From Epiperipatus broadwayi (lineage: Eukaryota; Onychophora; Udeonychophora; Euonychophora; Peripatidae): a DNA stretch of 64,000 bases. The translations under genes were made by a program, and so were the position numbers. Below are positions 36,280 through 47,784 of the stretch, piece by piece (position 1 is the stretch's first letter; the number at the start of each line of letters is the position of its first letter). The stretch spans positions 4,788,116 to 4,852,115 of the forward strand of contig JAQFVV010006294.1 of NCBI GenBank assembly GCA_028023455.1. The letters are read 5' to 3'. The notes under the pieces are model-generated. The model made no database searches and was not told where the DNA came from. It worked only from the letters and a program-made list of their open reading frames with translations.

Positions 36280-36798
36280 TCAGTGGAACCCGGATCATAT
36301 GTCTGACAGATATCGGTTACCAACTACTCCAGAAATAGAAAGAAAGAAAATGAGACATGACAGGTATAAAAACAAAAGTCAAAAGACTCTCAAAGTCTTT
36401 TTCCTGCTACAGTGTTGGCGGGTGTGTGTTCAAGAGGACAGAATATCCCAGGTAATCGGCGCTTAGGTAATCCAGCCAACTAGGACCTTAAACAGATCAT
36501 ACTTAATTATTTTACAATGCCCAACTGGGCTCTTCATAGATAATAAATTTTTGCCTGTCGCAGGTAGAGTGAACTTTACTTATAAACTTTTAACTTTTGG
36601 TACGCGGGGAGCATTAGAATATTAAGATCCCCAACTGTTGTATTTAGTTCTCCATATTATATTGTATGTTAGCTATTTTATGTATATTAAACTATTTTAT
36701 GTATATTAAACTATTATATTCCATACCTGGTCTCTGTTTACTAAACCAAAGTTAACATTACTGATCACTGGCAAAAGCCGGGACACAGCAAAAACTAT
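36280..36798. other. Less AT-rich block of unknown nature
   Basis: About 500 bp with clearly more G+C than its surroundings and no long ORF. It contains patches such as gtggaacccggatcatatg, ttggcgggtgtgtgttcaag, aatcggcgcttaggtaatcc and ggtacgcggggagc, plus a short tandem repeat (ctattttatgtatattaaa twice, 36672-36710). It could be an LTR or leader of a retroelement, or a regulatory island. No diagnostic ends (TG...CA with duplication, primer-binding site) were found. Confidence 0.3.
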
Positions 36799-36909
36799 AC
36801 ATTATTTTTAAGACATACAAAAAAAAAAAAAGCCTGTGGAAATGATTGGAAGGTTAAGTAATATACATTTACACAGGTTTTTTTTTTCTATGTCTTAAAA
36901 ATATTGTAT
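36799..36909. repeat. Short inverted repeat
   Basis: Left arm acattatttttaagacatac plus poly-A and gcctgtg; right arm cacagg plus poly-T and ctatgtcttaaaaatattg. Loop of about 34 bp. Probably a small MITE or hairpin. Confidence 0.65.
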
Positions 36910-36963
36910 GGCTTTAATAACTTATAACTGATTTTATAAAAAAAGATAGATGTCACTATGTAT

Positions 36964-37109
36964 GCAATGTAGATTGTAATTGTAAATTAGTTAAGGCACA
37001 TTGCAAAGAGCAAAAATTAATATTTGTTGAAAAGAGCTTTTTTGTGTATGATTATTGTTATATATATTATTGTTGTTATATAAAGATATTTTATATTATA
37101 TTATATCAG
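36964..37109. repeat. 144-bp dispersed repeat, copy 2
   Basis: Direct repeat of 2894-3037; see that entry. It lies 50 bp beyond the inverted repeat at 36799-36909. Confidence 0.7.
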
Positions 37110-39319
37110 TTGACTTATTTGTTGTAAATAGACATACAATCAACATCATTCTGATTAAACCTGATTATCAATAAGAAATACCTCTAGTGATGCCATTCAT
37201 AGAGAGCATTCAGACATACTGCACTTTTAAATATATATATAAAAAGGTGAGAAATATATAAATTATATGCTACTTTTTTAAAAACCTAAACAAAACTATT
37301 ATTCATTTATTGGATAAACAATACAATCAACCATTGTAGATGTTTATACACAGAAAATAATGAAATATTATCTGATCTTAATCTGTAAGATCATAATAAA
37401 TTATGTTGAGTAATTCATCTACTGATGTCTGAGAAATCAGTTTTATCCAAATCACACACATACATATGTTTGAAACTGGATGATTCAACTTTTACAGATT
37501 CAAAAAACATTACTATATTCTCCCATTTTTACAATGTTAATATTTAATTGCAAATTCAAAAACAATATTCTGCAACAATATTTGTCTTCACAACTATTAT
37601 AACAACTCTATACAAAGCCTACACTAAATTCCAGTATCTGATAGTGTAACTCTATTGTATCTTTTTAACATATGATTACAACCCAAATGAGCTTTGACAA
37701 GCAAATTATTTTTGTGATCAACAACAAAAAAAAAGCCAAATACCAATTCTAGTAGATCTCTGCTTTATATCATTAGAAACTTGCACAATATTTTCCAAGA
37801 TTATTCTTTAGAAAGCAAAATCTATCTTCAAAATAAAACATAAATAGTATATTATGCTTTATTTGATCATTATATGCAATTCTTGAATAGATGACAAACT
37901 TAATGACCTAATAAATTTGTGCCAGATCTTAAGATTTATTTTTTGATCAAGTCAGTGAATCATGTAATTTGATTGATTATATCAAAAACCACTCTGCCTT
38001 CATGCAGAAAACTTTCTTATAATTTCATTTGATTTCAAATTATAAAAAGATTATGTTTCCTCTTATAGCAGTATTCTGTTATGTATATAAATCTTTATAT
38101 CATAAGCCCATCTGCCTAGTCTTAATTTCTTTCTCAATTGTTTATGTTACCATAATCACCAGAGATGTAAACTTATCTATGTTGGAGACCTTAATGCAAA
38201 ACTTTTATCACTTGTAAAATGTTCCACTTCATTAAAAAGAATTCAAATGCATAGAATTTATCACTCTTTAACATATTTGATAATAAAGAACTAGTTTTTT
38301 GGTAACCCAATTAGCACATTGCTGTCAAAAATCTACTCTACTATAAATAATATCATTCAATACAGAACTTCAGCATCTTTGAAATCTCTCAGTTCCCAAT
38401 GGCTTCATTTATGTATCAAGATGAGAGTAATCAACATCAAAACTAAACATATTCTTGTATTTATTCTGAATCAATAACATCCATTTTATCATTTATAATA
38501 TAAAGAATTCCAAAAATTATCTAGGGACTCAGATTGAGTGACTCAAAACCCTTATGAATAAATTATTTGGGTCAATCTATTTCAGAAAATATTGTCAGAA
38601 TAACTTTAATACACAGAATAGCTAAACAAACTTGCCTTCAAAAATGTCATGGATCTACATATAATTCTATAAAAATTTATCTATAGTTTCCTATTCATAT
38701 TATGCTAAATAAAACAATCAGTTAATAAAAATTTGATATTATAGCCATCAAAATAAATAAGGGCATTTGTTTTTCTATAGATACTGATCCCTATAACCAA
38801 CATTTCTGAATTCATAACACAATAGTTAAACAGTATTGTAAAAAAGATTATGGATACCTGCCTCTTCTAATTCTGCATAACATCCTAATAGCAGAATAAA
38901 TATCTAACATTGTTATAAACTGTCATTGTATTGGTCTAATTTGAAGATTTTAAAATATCAATTTTGTTTTTTTTAAAAAAAAAAAACATTATTCCATGAT
39001 AATTTTATAAACACAGATTTTAAAAATATCTAACTAATCTTAATATTTTCTAATGGTTATGTGAAAATAATCTGACATTAGACAAGGCACTGTGATGTTA
39101 GTACTACAACAAATATAATCAATAATGTCTTCCAAGTATTATAAAATATTAATTAATCATTGCCACATTTACTTTTAAAATCATTATTGAAAAACCACTG
39201 ATTATCTGGTCCATCATCAGATAACCTAAGTGTGTGATAATTACTATAATTCTTAAAGGCACATGCTTCTACAGAGAGGATTGAAGCCTGACCATTAAAG
39301 TTTGAAATTGGCTATCTTA
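37110..39319. other. No gene seen
   Basis: AT-rich. I tried to read pol-like domains on the minus strand between 37.7 and 38.8 kb, where composition suggested old coding DNA, but found no convincing motif. Confidence 0.4.
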
Positions 39320-39545
39320 ATATAAACTGAACACGATCTGGGTGAACTGATGATTGCTGGTTGACCACAAAATATGACCACACACATGGGAAAAAGATAA
39401 ATGATCTCCAATATATATGATATTGGAGATCATTTATCTTTTCCCCATGTATGTGATCATGTGGATCATTTTTATAAAATGGAGTGGATGACTGATGGGA
39501 GCTTGAAAGTCTGGGTTCAAATACCTTCTAATTTTCCTAAGATCT
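39320..39545 (+). repeat. S1 SINE-like repeat with internal inverted repeat
   Basis: Left half to 39413 and right half from 39421 form a hairpin (gaccacacacatgggaaaaa... / ...ttttccccatgtatgtgatc) with about 38-bp arms and a 7-bp loop. The right half continues into gtggatgactgatgggagct, tgaaagtctgggttcaaata, with a B-box-like ggttcaaatac at 39514-39524. This is the best-preserved end of family S1. The structure looks like two S1 copies joined head to head with one truncated. Confidence 0.6.
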
Positions 39546-40296
39546 ATATATTTGCTTGTTGCTATTTATATTCTATATATTTACCATCAATAATTATTAA
39601 CTGAATATAAAATTGATTTATCATAATACTTTAGTGCATTATACTTTTTTTTTTCAAGTGACATGTTCTTGCTTCCAAGTAAACTTTAAATATTCTTATG
39701 GAAATTTATTTTAAGATCTATTTTCCCATTCAACTCCATTTCTAATACTTTCTTCTCTCTACATTTCAAAGGATTTACTTTCTTCAGTTTTTACTTTTCA
39801 TTGATACTATAAAAAAAAGAAAAAAAATATTTATAAAAATTAATAATAAATTTAAATGGGGAAGGCAGGATTGAGTTAATATAAAAGACATAATTTAAAA
39901 GAAAAATATTAATATTAATAATTAGTATACATCAAATATATAAAAGTTCTTATTAAAAATATAAAATTTTATAAAACAAGAAAAGTATAATATATTGAAC
40001 AAAAAAAAAAAAAAAACAGAAAACTAATCAAAATAAAATTTAAAAAAGAATATGTGTTCACTATACTAACCAAAATAGAAAAATATTTAAATTAATCATT
40101 GTCAGAAAATTTTATCACATCTATAATTAAATGGAAAAAGAATAACAGATTAAAGGATTATCAAAAAAAATATGAATGGTAATTATGTTCTGATCAATGA
40201 AATATTGAAGTTATATCACAACAAATATAATAAGACTCTTTATCTTTAGAAATATTACCCAAATCACCCTTTTCTTTATTTTGCTGTAATATCTTA
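39546..40296. other. No gene seen
   Basis: Very AT-rich with poly-A runs (for example 39999-40016). Confidence 0.5.
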
Positions 40297-40551
40297 TATA
40301 AATACAATTTATCCAAACCACTTCAAAAGCTTTTTAGCAAAACTATTTATTTGTACATATATACACACACCTATGTTTTGACTGCCCTGCAATCTTCTTC
40401 AGAACTCCAATTTACTTTTTAAGAGATTAAAGTAAATTGGCTCTGAAGAAGACTACAGGGCAATTGAAACATAGGTGTGCGTATATATGTATGCACAAAT
40501 AAAGGGTTTTGCTAAAAAGTATTCGAAGTGGTTTGGATAAATTGTATTTAT
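40297..40551. mobile_element. Fold-back of two inverted hammerhead-like (HH2) units
   Basis: Arms of about 115 bp are reverse complements: left ataaatacaatttatccaaa...cctatgttttgactgccctg, right cagggcaattgaaacatagg...ggataaattgtatttat. Around the centre sits the motif ctgaagaagactacagggca then attgaaac, with a caataaagg-like tail, the same family as 4774 and 46835. In hammerhead terms CTGAAGA and GAAAC are present, but the nucleotide expected as cleavage site is not clear. No ORF. Confidence 0.65.
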
Positions 40552-40594
40552 TCTTTATATTTCTTATTGCATTGCCAAATCCATATAATATTAA

Positions 40595-40775
40595 CATCTA
40601 TGTTCTTTATTACTGTTTACAATGCCTTTTTACAACCCACCATTGACAGTTTCGATTGCCCCAGCAATCTTCTTTAGAACTTCTACTTACTTCTGAAAAA
40701 GATTGCTGGAACAATCAAGGCTGTCAATAATGGGTTGTAAAAAAGCATTGTAAACAATAATAAAGAACATAGATG
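40595..40775. mobile_element. Second fold-back of inverted HH2 units
   Basis: Left arm catctatgttctttattact...gattgccccagcaatctt, right arm aagattgctggaacaatcaa...aataataaagaacatagatg, about 85 bp each, with a short centre. The motif is ctgaaaaagattgctggaac then aatcaaggctgtcaataat. The GAAAC core is lost. It lies only 43 bp from the previous fold-back yet differs from it in arm sequence, so it is a separate insertion or a diverged neighbour. Confidence 0.65.
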
Positions 40776-43383
40776 ATTTATTTAATACATTAAGACTCCC
40801 ATGAATATCTTTGCTCGCATATAGAAAGTTCACTACTTATAAGCTTATTGAATTACAAATCTTTTAATACATTTTTTAAAATTAAATTTCACACACACAG
40901 TAAGTTTTTAAAGAAAGAACAAATAAATAGCTTGGAAATGTTAAAATTTATACTATTTAAGTGTTGGCGAATTTAGTTACTCAGCTTAAAATAAAAGCCT
41001 AAGCAGATTAAGAAATCTACAATTTTTCTTTTCTCTAGCCCATAAACTTCATTCTACAATTAATTCTCAAGCAAAATTAACGTTTGATCTATGGTTTATA
41101 TTTTTAGTATAATCATCTGTGTACATAAGTCTTCTTAAAAAGATAATCTATAACTCATCAAAAGTGTTTGAGTGTTTTAAGGCTACTTGCTAGAACAGAT
41201 TTTAATTTCTCAGCAATTTCAATCCTTGGTTGTTACACATGAAAAGACAAACAGAATCAAATTAATTCTAAGCGTAAAAAAAAAAATTAAAAAATTTACT
41301 TATTTCGCAAGGAATTATTGTTATCTAATTTCTTAAAGTAAAACAATAAAATATTAATTTTTGATATCTCATTAAAAAATAATGACATTATATAAATAAT
41401 TTGTTGTTTCATATTTTTAATATTGTAAGAAAATAGGGAGAAAGGCTCATTTTAATTCAAGTTGAAATTTAAAAACATAATTACAAGAATCATCTAGTGA
41501 TATTAAGTTGTTCTTTCTTGATAAATGATTACCAAAATCTCAAAATCGATCACTGGGAATAAAACTGGTTTAACTTAATGAATTTAAGATTATCCAATAA
41601 TAAGAAGTCATTGCTGTTCTTGGAAGAAAAAAATCCTGTAAACAATTATTAATTATAAAAATATCAGTCATTAGACTTTTCTCTTTGGGCCATTAAAATT
41701 TTTATTTAACTAATTACCACTTAAATTTAGTAAATTTTGTTTAAAAAGCATATACTGTTTAATGTATATTTTTAAAAAATCACATAGAAGTATTAGAATC
41801 TCTTATAAAGTTTTCACTTAAGTTTTACTTTGCATTTGTATTCTACAATAATGCAAATTTAAATTTTATTTATCATTAAGCTTTGCCATATTCTAATTTC
41901 TATCCAAATCTTTATATTCACTAACTAGTTGAAAGCTGTCATTAAAGAATTTCTCTTTTCATATGAATCAAATCGAAATTGTATTTATATTCTGAAAATT
42001 TAAAAAAAAAAACTATTATATTCCTCTAATGAGAAATTGGACTTGGTCTTGATCTACAGAAATAAATGAATTTAATGAAAATCTGGTCATTTTCAACTCC
42101 GAGTTAGGAATAGAAAGTATCTAATTTTAATCTCATTAAGTTTTTAATTAAATTTTGCTCTTTAGGGGTGACTACTTCAAAGTTCATTTCATTATCCAAA
42201 CTATATTTAGTTTATCTCTCCTTATGTGCTTCTAATTACTATTGTGAATATAAAATTGATTTACAAAGTAATAAGAGTAATTAAGTTTTATTAAATCTGT
42301 TATAACTTAGATAAAGTTAAAATAAGTGGCTACATGCCCTAATCAAAAGTACTTGTAAGCATCCAATCCATCTTTGACAAAATGCAATATATAGGGTAAC
42401 AAGATGTTTTAAATGGTTTTTGCTAATAGAAGTTTGGTTCTGCATCCCAAAAAAACATTTTACTAATAGAGTTTTTGTCAAATAGAATCAATATTTTAAA
42501 TCCCAAAACACTACCTACTTTCTTAAGTGTTAAACTATATCCACAATAAACTAAGTTTTAAAGAAGTACAAATTATTTTACTGGATATCACTGAATTAAA
42601 ATAGTAAATTTGAAAGATTTGCCAATATTGTCTGTTCCAAAAGAAACAATGCTAAATGCAAAGTTAAAGAGGCCTGATACATCATCAACAACATACATGC
42701 AATCGACAAGAAAGAATCCTGAACCCTTGTCAAAAAAGTGGTTCATTTAAATAAATTCATTTACATTTTATAATCAAATTTTATGTAAATCATGACTTTT
42801 GTGATTCTTCTATAAATCTCACAATGTTTTTGGATAATTATAACTATAAATATAACTATCACTTAGTCAAAAGCATACACAACATATTATGTTAATATAT
42901 TTGACAGTATTATAGAACTTTACTCAGTATACATTTTGTACATATTATTTATATTGAATTACACTTTTTTTGAGAAAAGTTTAAAACTATTGGAATTACT
43001 TTATATAGAAACAGTAGACCATAGCCAAAACTCTTCTATCAGAGAGATTATAATTGACAGAATTTCTAAATTCATACTCTTCTAAAAAGTGGGGGGAGGG
43101 GAAGGATTATACTTGAAAGATAGAAAATAAAATGTTTTGTTTCAGAGTTAATGATATGAATCACAGCAAAAAATCAATGTTTCAGGAACCCTTGAATAGA
43201 TTAAAATATTTGTAATTTAACGGCTATTTAGTATGGTAAAAATATTTATTTAATGCTTTCATTACAGTGCAATGAGACATTGTTGGAATATTATCTACTT
43301 TAATAGCAAGTGTGTTAGGATTCTTTTTGAACAACTATCATATGATGAAAAATGTATTCGTATGTTTAGAATTCTGGTACATT
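40776..43383. other. No gene seen
   Basis: AT-rich, with a G-rich patch at 43090-43105 but no repeat partner or ORF. Confidence 0.5.
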
Positions 43384-43620
43384 TCAAACTTTTTTTTTTA
43401 CCTCCCACTTATTGTCAGGATTGAAAAGTGCTTTCTTTATAATGCTGTCTTTATAAATATCAGTAGCTGAGAGACTTATGACAACATTAAGAGGTTGGCT
43501 TATAGTAATGTTACCATTTTTAGTTTTTACTGTCAAATCCAGATTAATAATCTTCAATATTTCTAGTTTTTGACTCATGGCATTACTGATTTCTGACTGC
43601 TAATATTTTGTGTCACATCA
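43250..43620 (-). other. Protein-like short ORF, possible transposon scrap
   Basis: A 64-codon ORF begins MSQKLEILKIINLDLTVKT and has a balanced composition (ISLSATDIYKDSIIKKALFN). Beyond its stop another frame reads KNPNTLAIKVDNIPTMSHCT then VMKAL, loosely like a helix-turn-helix of mariner-type transposases. No catalytic domain follows. Chance is a serious alternative. Confidence 0.15.
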
Positions 43621-44789
43621 ATAAATTTATCATATTTTAATTGAAGTAATGCAGGGACAAGGCATTAAAATACAGCAGCTATTGCTTTGTAAATGTAATA
43701 TTTTTAGTATGAAATGTCAAAATGGTAACACATTTTTGGACAAGCATATCAAATAAATACATTGATAATTAAATTTAAAAATTACATTTCTAAAAAAAAA
43801 AAATAATTGGAGGTTTTTCTGCTTTAATTTGAAAAACAATTGGAGTGCTTCATATCACTTTCTAGAATGTTTGGAGTTTCCTCTTCCTCCATGTCATCAT
43901 TAAAAGATTAAAACTTCAATATCCATTTTCAAGTTATGGAACGATAATCATTTCTTAATAATGATTCCAAGAACATTAATACTCAACTATGATAGTGATA
44001 ATAGAATGTTCCTGTGAAATAACTAAATTAATCAAAAATAGTAAGAATAATCACAACTTATAACCGTAAGTAATAGAACCTGATTTTTCCAATGAAACTT
44101 TTTTACAAAAACTTTCAAATACAACTATATCAATAATATAAAATAAATAAATAAGAAAATACAACACTTAAATAAAATCCAGTTATCACAGCAAATGAAT
44201 CTGTTTCGATCAAAATACTTACTGAATGGTATATGAATTTATAAATATAAAAGATTTTTGCCAGTTTTGATAATTAAATTTGAAAAGTCAATTATTATTT
44301 TTTATTAACATGTTAAATAAAATTAGTGTGTTGTATTGGCAAGGAATATATAATCAGAAAGAGTGTTTAATTCTTAATATTAAATTATAAATGAATTCTT
44401 AATATTGAATTATAAATTATCTCTAAAAAATTTTTACCACTAAGTAAATTACTGATACTCAATGATGGTTGTATTAGAATTTAAAAAATAGTTGCCAACT
44501 TATGTAACAAAATAATGAAGATATTGCTTTCGATCTGTAGTATTACAAAAAAAAAATGCATTTGGATCTGTGAAATGTTAAGTAAAAAGAACATCATTAG
44601 TTGATATATTAAAACTCATCCATCATGAATTATTTAATAAAGAAACGAATAGAATTGAATTTTATTCAAAAGTCATTTGAAAATCATTTCTCTACTGGTT
44701 ACTACATACAATTAAATTTTTATTAGTTACTTATTTAGAAAACGGAATCAAAAATTGAATAATTAATAATATAAAAAAAAAATCCAAAT
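43621..44789. other. No gene seen
   Basis: AT-rich with poly-A runs and a short duplication (ttcttaatattgaattataaat-like, 44372-44417). Confidence 0.5.
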
Positions 44790-44797
44790 CAGTACAG

Positions 44798-45196
44798 CAG
44801 GGGTCCCCAACCCTATGCCCACGGGCACCACAGTGCCCGCAGACCATTTTACGTGTGCCCGCCACTATCCGAACACGATAATAAAAAAATTTATCTCTGA
44901 TACAAATAAATTTAATTTTTAAAATTTATAAATTATTGTATTATATTGTAATCAAATTGTAGGGCATACTATACTCTTTCAGTGTAAAAATATAAACATT
45001 AATTATATGTTAAAATTTTATTTTTGAAATAAATATTTTTTTGTACATTATGTGTATTATTAACAATATCCAACTATAAATTTACATTGAAAAAATAAAT
45101 GGTGCCCACCACCTAGTTGAAAAAAATAAATGGTGCCCGCCATCTGGCTGGTATTATAGAATGTGCTCTTAAGTGCAAAAAGGTTGGGGACCTCTG
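44798..45196 (+). mobile_element. hAT MITE with 8-bp target-site duplication, copy 1
   Basis: Terminal inverted repeats caggggtccccaaccc (left) and aggttggggacctctg (right) are typical hAT/Charlie-like ends. The 8-bp duplication cagtacag is exact at 44790-44797 and 45197-45204. Subterminal regions carry gtgcccgc/ggtgcccgc repeats in both orientations and the interior is AT-rich. The element is 399 bp and non-autonomous. The minus ORF spanning the right end is an artefact. Copy 2 is at 48948-49314 in the opposite orientation. Confidence 0.93.
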
Positions 45197-45204
45197 CAGT
45201 ACAG

Positions 45205-46280
45205 GTTATCCCATTGATAATCTGCATAATTGATTCCTTAACCATCTCAGATTAATAAAAAATTAAAAAGTAATAATTCAACTATACACCTTGTTTTTTA
45301 CTTCTCATTATATTATTCACGTCTTTAAAAAATTATTGGTTTCTAAAAATTTAAACAAATATTAAATACTATCTATTAATATACATTTCAACACATTGTA
45401 TATTAAATATGTAAGAAACATTTAATGTATTTATATCTACATATTTAACAATTTTATTTTTTAAACTTCACTTTCACTAGTATCATTCATAGTAGCTTTT
45501 AATAATATTTAGCAATTAACATTTGTTTTTATGTTTTCTTGTATAGATAAAGTTAATATCAATTTTTCAATAACTCAAAATAATATAGAAACGTATTTCT
45601 AAAAAGTTACTGCAAGTTTGTTTTTATCTCGGTTTTTTTATTTCATTTATTAGTAATTTTATATTTTATAAAAATAAAAAAAAAAAAAATTAAAATCAAC
45701 CGAGTTATTTTCTCAGCATGTCAAATTATGAATGAAAACAAAAGATATTTTTCAATTTGACATATTGCTATAGTTTTTTAAAATATATATATAAATTTAT
45801 TCAAGTTTGAATAAAATATATTGAGCAATGCATATTTATATATTAAGTCTCGTTTACACATCGTCCGTATATATATAGGCATACTTCTAACTGCTAAACT
45901 TTAAACAGTACTATGATTCTGGCAGTAATCTACTGAAAGCTTGCTCAGTGCATTTAAAACTTTTGAACAATAATTATTACCTTTTCATAACAATGATTAT
46001 AATGAGTTTATAAGAATTACATTATTGGATGGAAAGAAAACATTTAGAATTACTTAATATTAAAATAATAAATCTGGTAAGTCATAAAAATTTGAAATTT
46101 TTCATTAGAATTTTTAGCTTAAATATGTTACTGGCTTACCAGTAGCAGGAACACTGATATTTATCCTACATTCTTTTGCTATATTAATTTTAACTAAATA
46201 TTTTATTTCTACTACATTTAATTTATATTTATTTAATCATTTATAATTCATATAAAAATTTCACATATATTTTTTGAAAT
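45205..46280. other. No gene seen
   Basis: Very AT-rich sequence. No supported feature. Confidence 0.5.
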
Positions 46281-46564
46281 TGATATAACTGTGCAGAATG
46301 GCTCGGTTGGTTAGAGTGTTACTTTAAAATTCAATACTCAAAGAATCTAAGGGTCCAGATTTGATTCCTATGCTAATACTGTCACTGGTCAGGCCAGTAA
46401 CACCTAAAGAGGAGGGAAGAATAATTTCTCTCAAAACATTGTGCATGTATTACTGTGTGCTATTACTAACAGTTGAAGGTATATGATGAGGGAAATAGTC
46501 CAATATATAAATACAACTAAAACACTATCATCACAAACCTCCAAGAAAACACTGATATAACTGT
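46281..46564 (+). mobile_element. tRNA-derived SINE with 12-bp target-site duplication
   Basis: Flanked by exact tgatataactgt at 46281-46292 and 46553-46564. The body begins gcagaatggctcggttggtt, where tggctcggttgg is a good A box, followed by gatttgattcc (46358-46368) as B box, about 60 bp apart as in tRNA genes. The tRNA-unrelated part carries ctgtcactggtcaggccagt and gaaggtatatgatgaggga. The tail is not poly-A, ending in aacctccaagaaaacac, so mobilisation by a LINE with a specific 3' end is likely. Confidence 0.85.
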
Positions 46565-46809
46565 TATTTATAATCAATTGTAAAGATTTATTCTTGATTT
46601 TGATTGTATCTGAAACAATTTTTTTTCACGTTTACTTATGCACATACATATTTTACTTTTCTATATTTTTTTATTTATTTGTTTTTATTTTCTAATCCAT
46701 ATTAAATAGATTATAAAATAAAAACAAATAAATAAATTATTCAAAGATAAAATATACATGTGTATATATATAAAAAGCATCAATACAATATATATATAAA
46801 CAATAAAAA
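46565..46809. other. No gene seen; near-palindromic AT-rich run
   Basis: Contains a local inverted repeat, tttatttatttgtttttatt / aataaaaacaaataaataaa (about 46670-46738), with TA microsatellite around 46760-46795. Confidence 0.5.
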
Positions 46810-46814
46810 TAATA

Positions 46815-46895
46815 CAATTGTATTTTACAGTTTTGAAGAAGATTGCTAGGCATTCAAAATTGTCAGAAACATGTCAATAAACAACATTCTTAAAC
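46815..46895 (+). repeat. Solo hammerhead-like (HH2) motif
   Basis: The reading ttgaagaagattgctaggca, then a caaaattgtcagaaacatgt-like tail and caataaacaac, matches the HH2 motif of the fold-backs at 4.7, 40.4 and 40.7 kb. The ctg of the core is ttg here and the gaaac position is degraded. It shows that the motif also occurs outside inverted dimers. Confidence 0.45.
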
Positions 46896-47780
46896 AAAGA
46901 TATGGTGAAATATATACTTTTTTGTTTTAATTTAAATAACACACTTTTTTGAAAATATTTTATAAGTGTGAGCTTTTTTTTTTTCCTGGGAAAAGCAGAT
47001 TCCATATGTATTATAAAGATTATTTTGAAAACATCATAAAAATTACAATCTCAATTATTTTCATTGAAAGAATATAGCAGCTGACATAAAAAAAATACCA
47101 AAAGGTACCAATATGCAAGGTATTCAAGACTTTTTGGACAAAAATATTTGCTGCATAAAATGTTAAAAGACACCATCACAAAATATCCAATAGGCTATAC
47201 AACTCTTAAGAGTGTGATATATGTGAAATTGTTTACATTTTGTAGACTGGTTTGTATAGATAAAGGAAAATTTATCTTAAACTTTTTGTTCTTCATTTTT
47301 TTTCTGAATTGTAATGGCTATGCCAGTATACATAATGACTTTTATTTTAGACTTCATTTCCCCATCTAGATCCATTAAGAAATGAACATAAAATAAGATA
47401 ATAATACAGACAAATTGAAATAAATGTAAGTGGACAGCAAATAATACATCTTTAAGTTATTTAAGAGTTAACTGATTGCAAAGAATTGCAACAACTAAAC
47501 AGAGTTTTAATATTAAGTTATATTTATGAATTAATTAAAAATTAGATTTTTAAAAAAAAACTTAATAATGTTTTATTGGAGAATAGTTTTAAAAAGATGT
47601 AAAAAAAGATTGGAAGACTTCTAGTTATGATAGAATATATAAAATATTGAACTTAGATTATATACAGTGTACATTTAAGATTACTTATCAATGTTTCTAG
47701 CATAATATTTACATTTAAGGATGAAAAAAATAATAATAATAATAATTATGATTACATCAATATGACTTTTATGGAAATAC
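46896..47780. other. No gene seen
   Basis: AT-rich. The 73-codon ORF at 47148-47369 has no recognisable domain. Confidence 0.5.
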
Positions 47781-47784
47781 ACAT

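Noticed and set aside
37700-38800. Possible BEL/Pao-type pol on the minus strand
   Set aside because: Readings gave no conserved RT, RNase H or integrase motif. Composition alone is not enough.
45060-45245. 61-codon minus ORF
   Set aside because: It spans the right end of a hAT MITE and its target-site duplication, so it is an artefact of the insertion.
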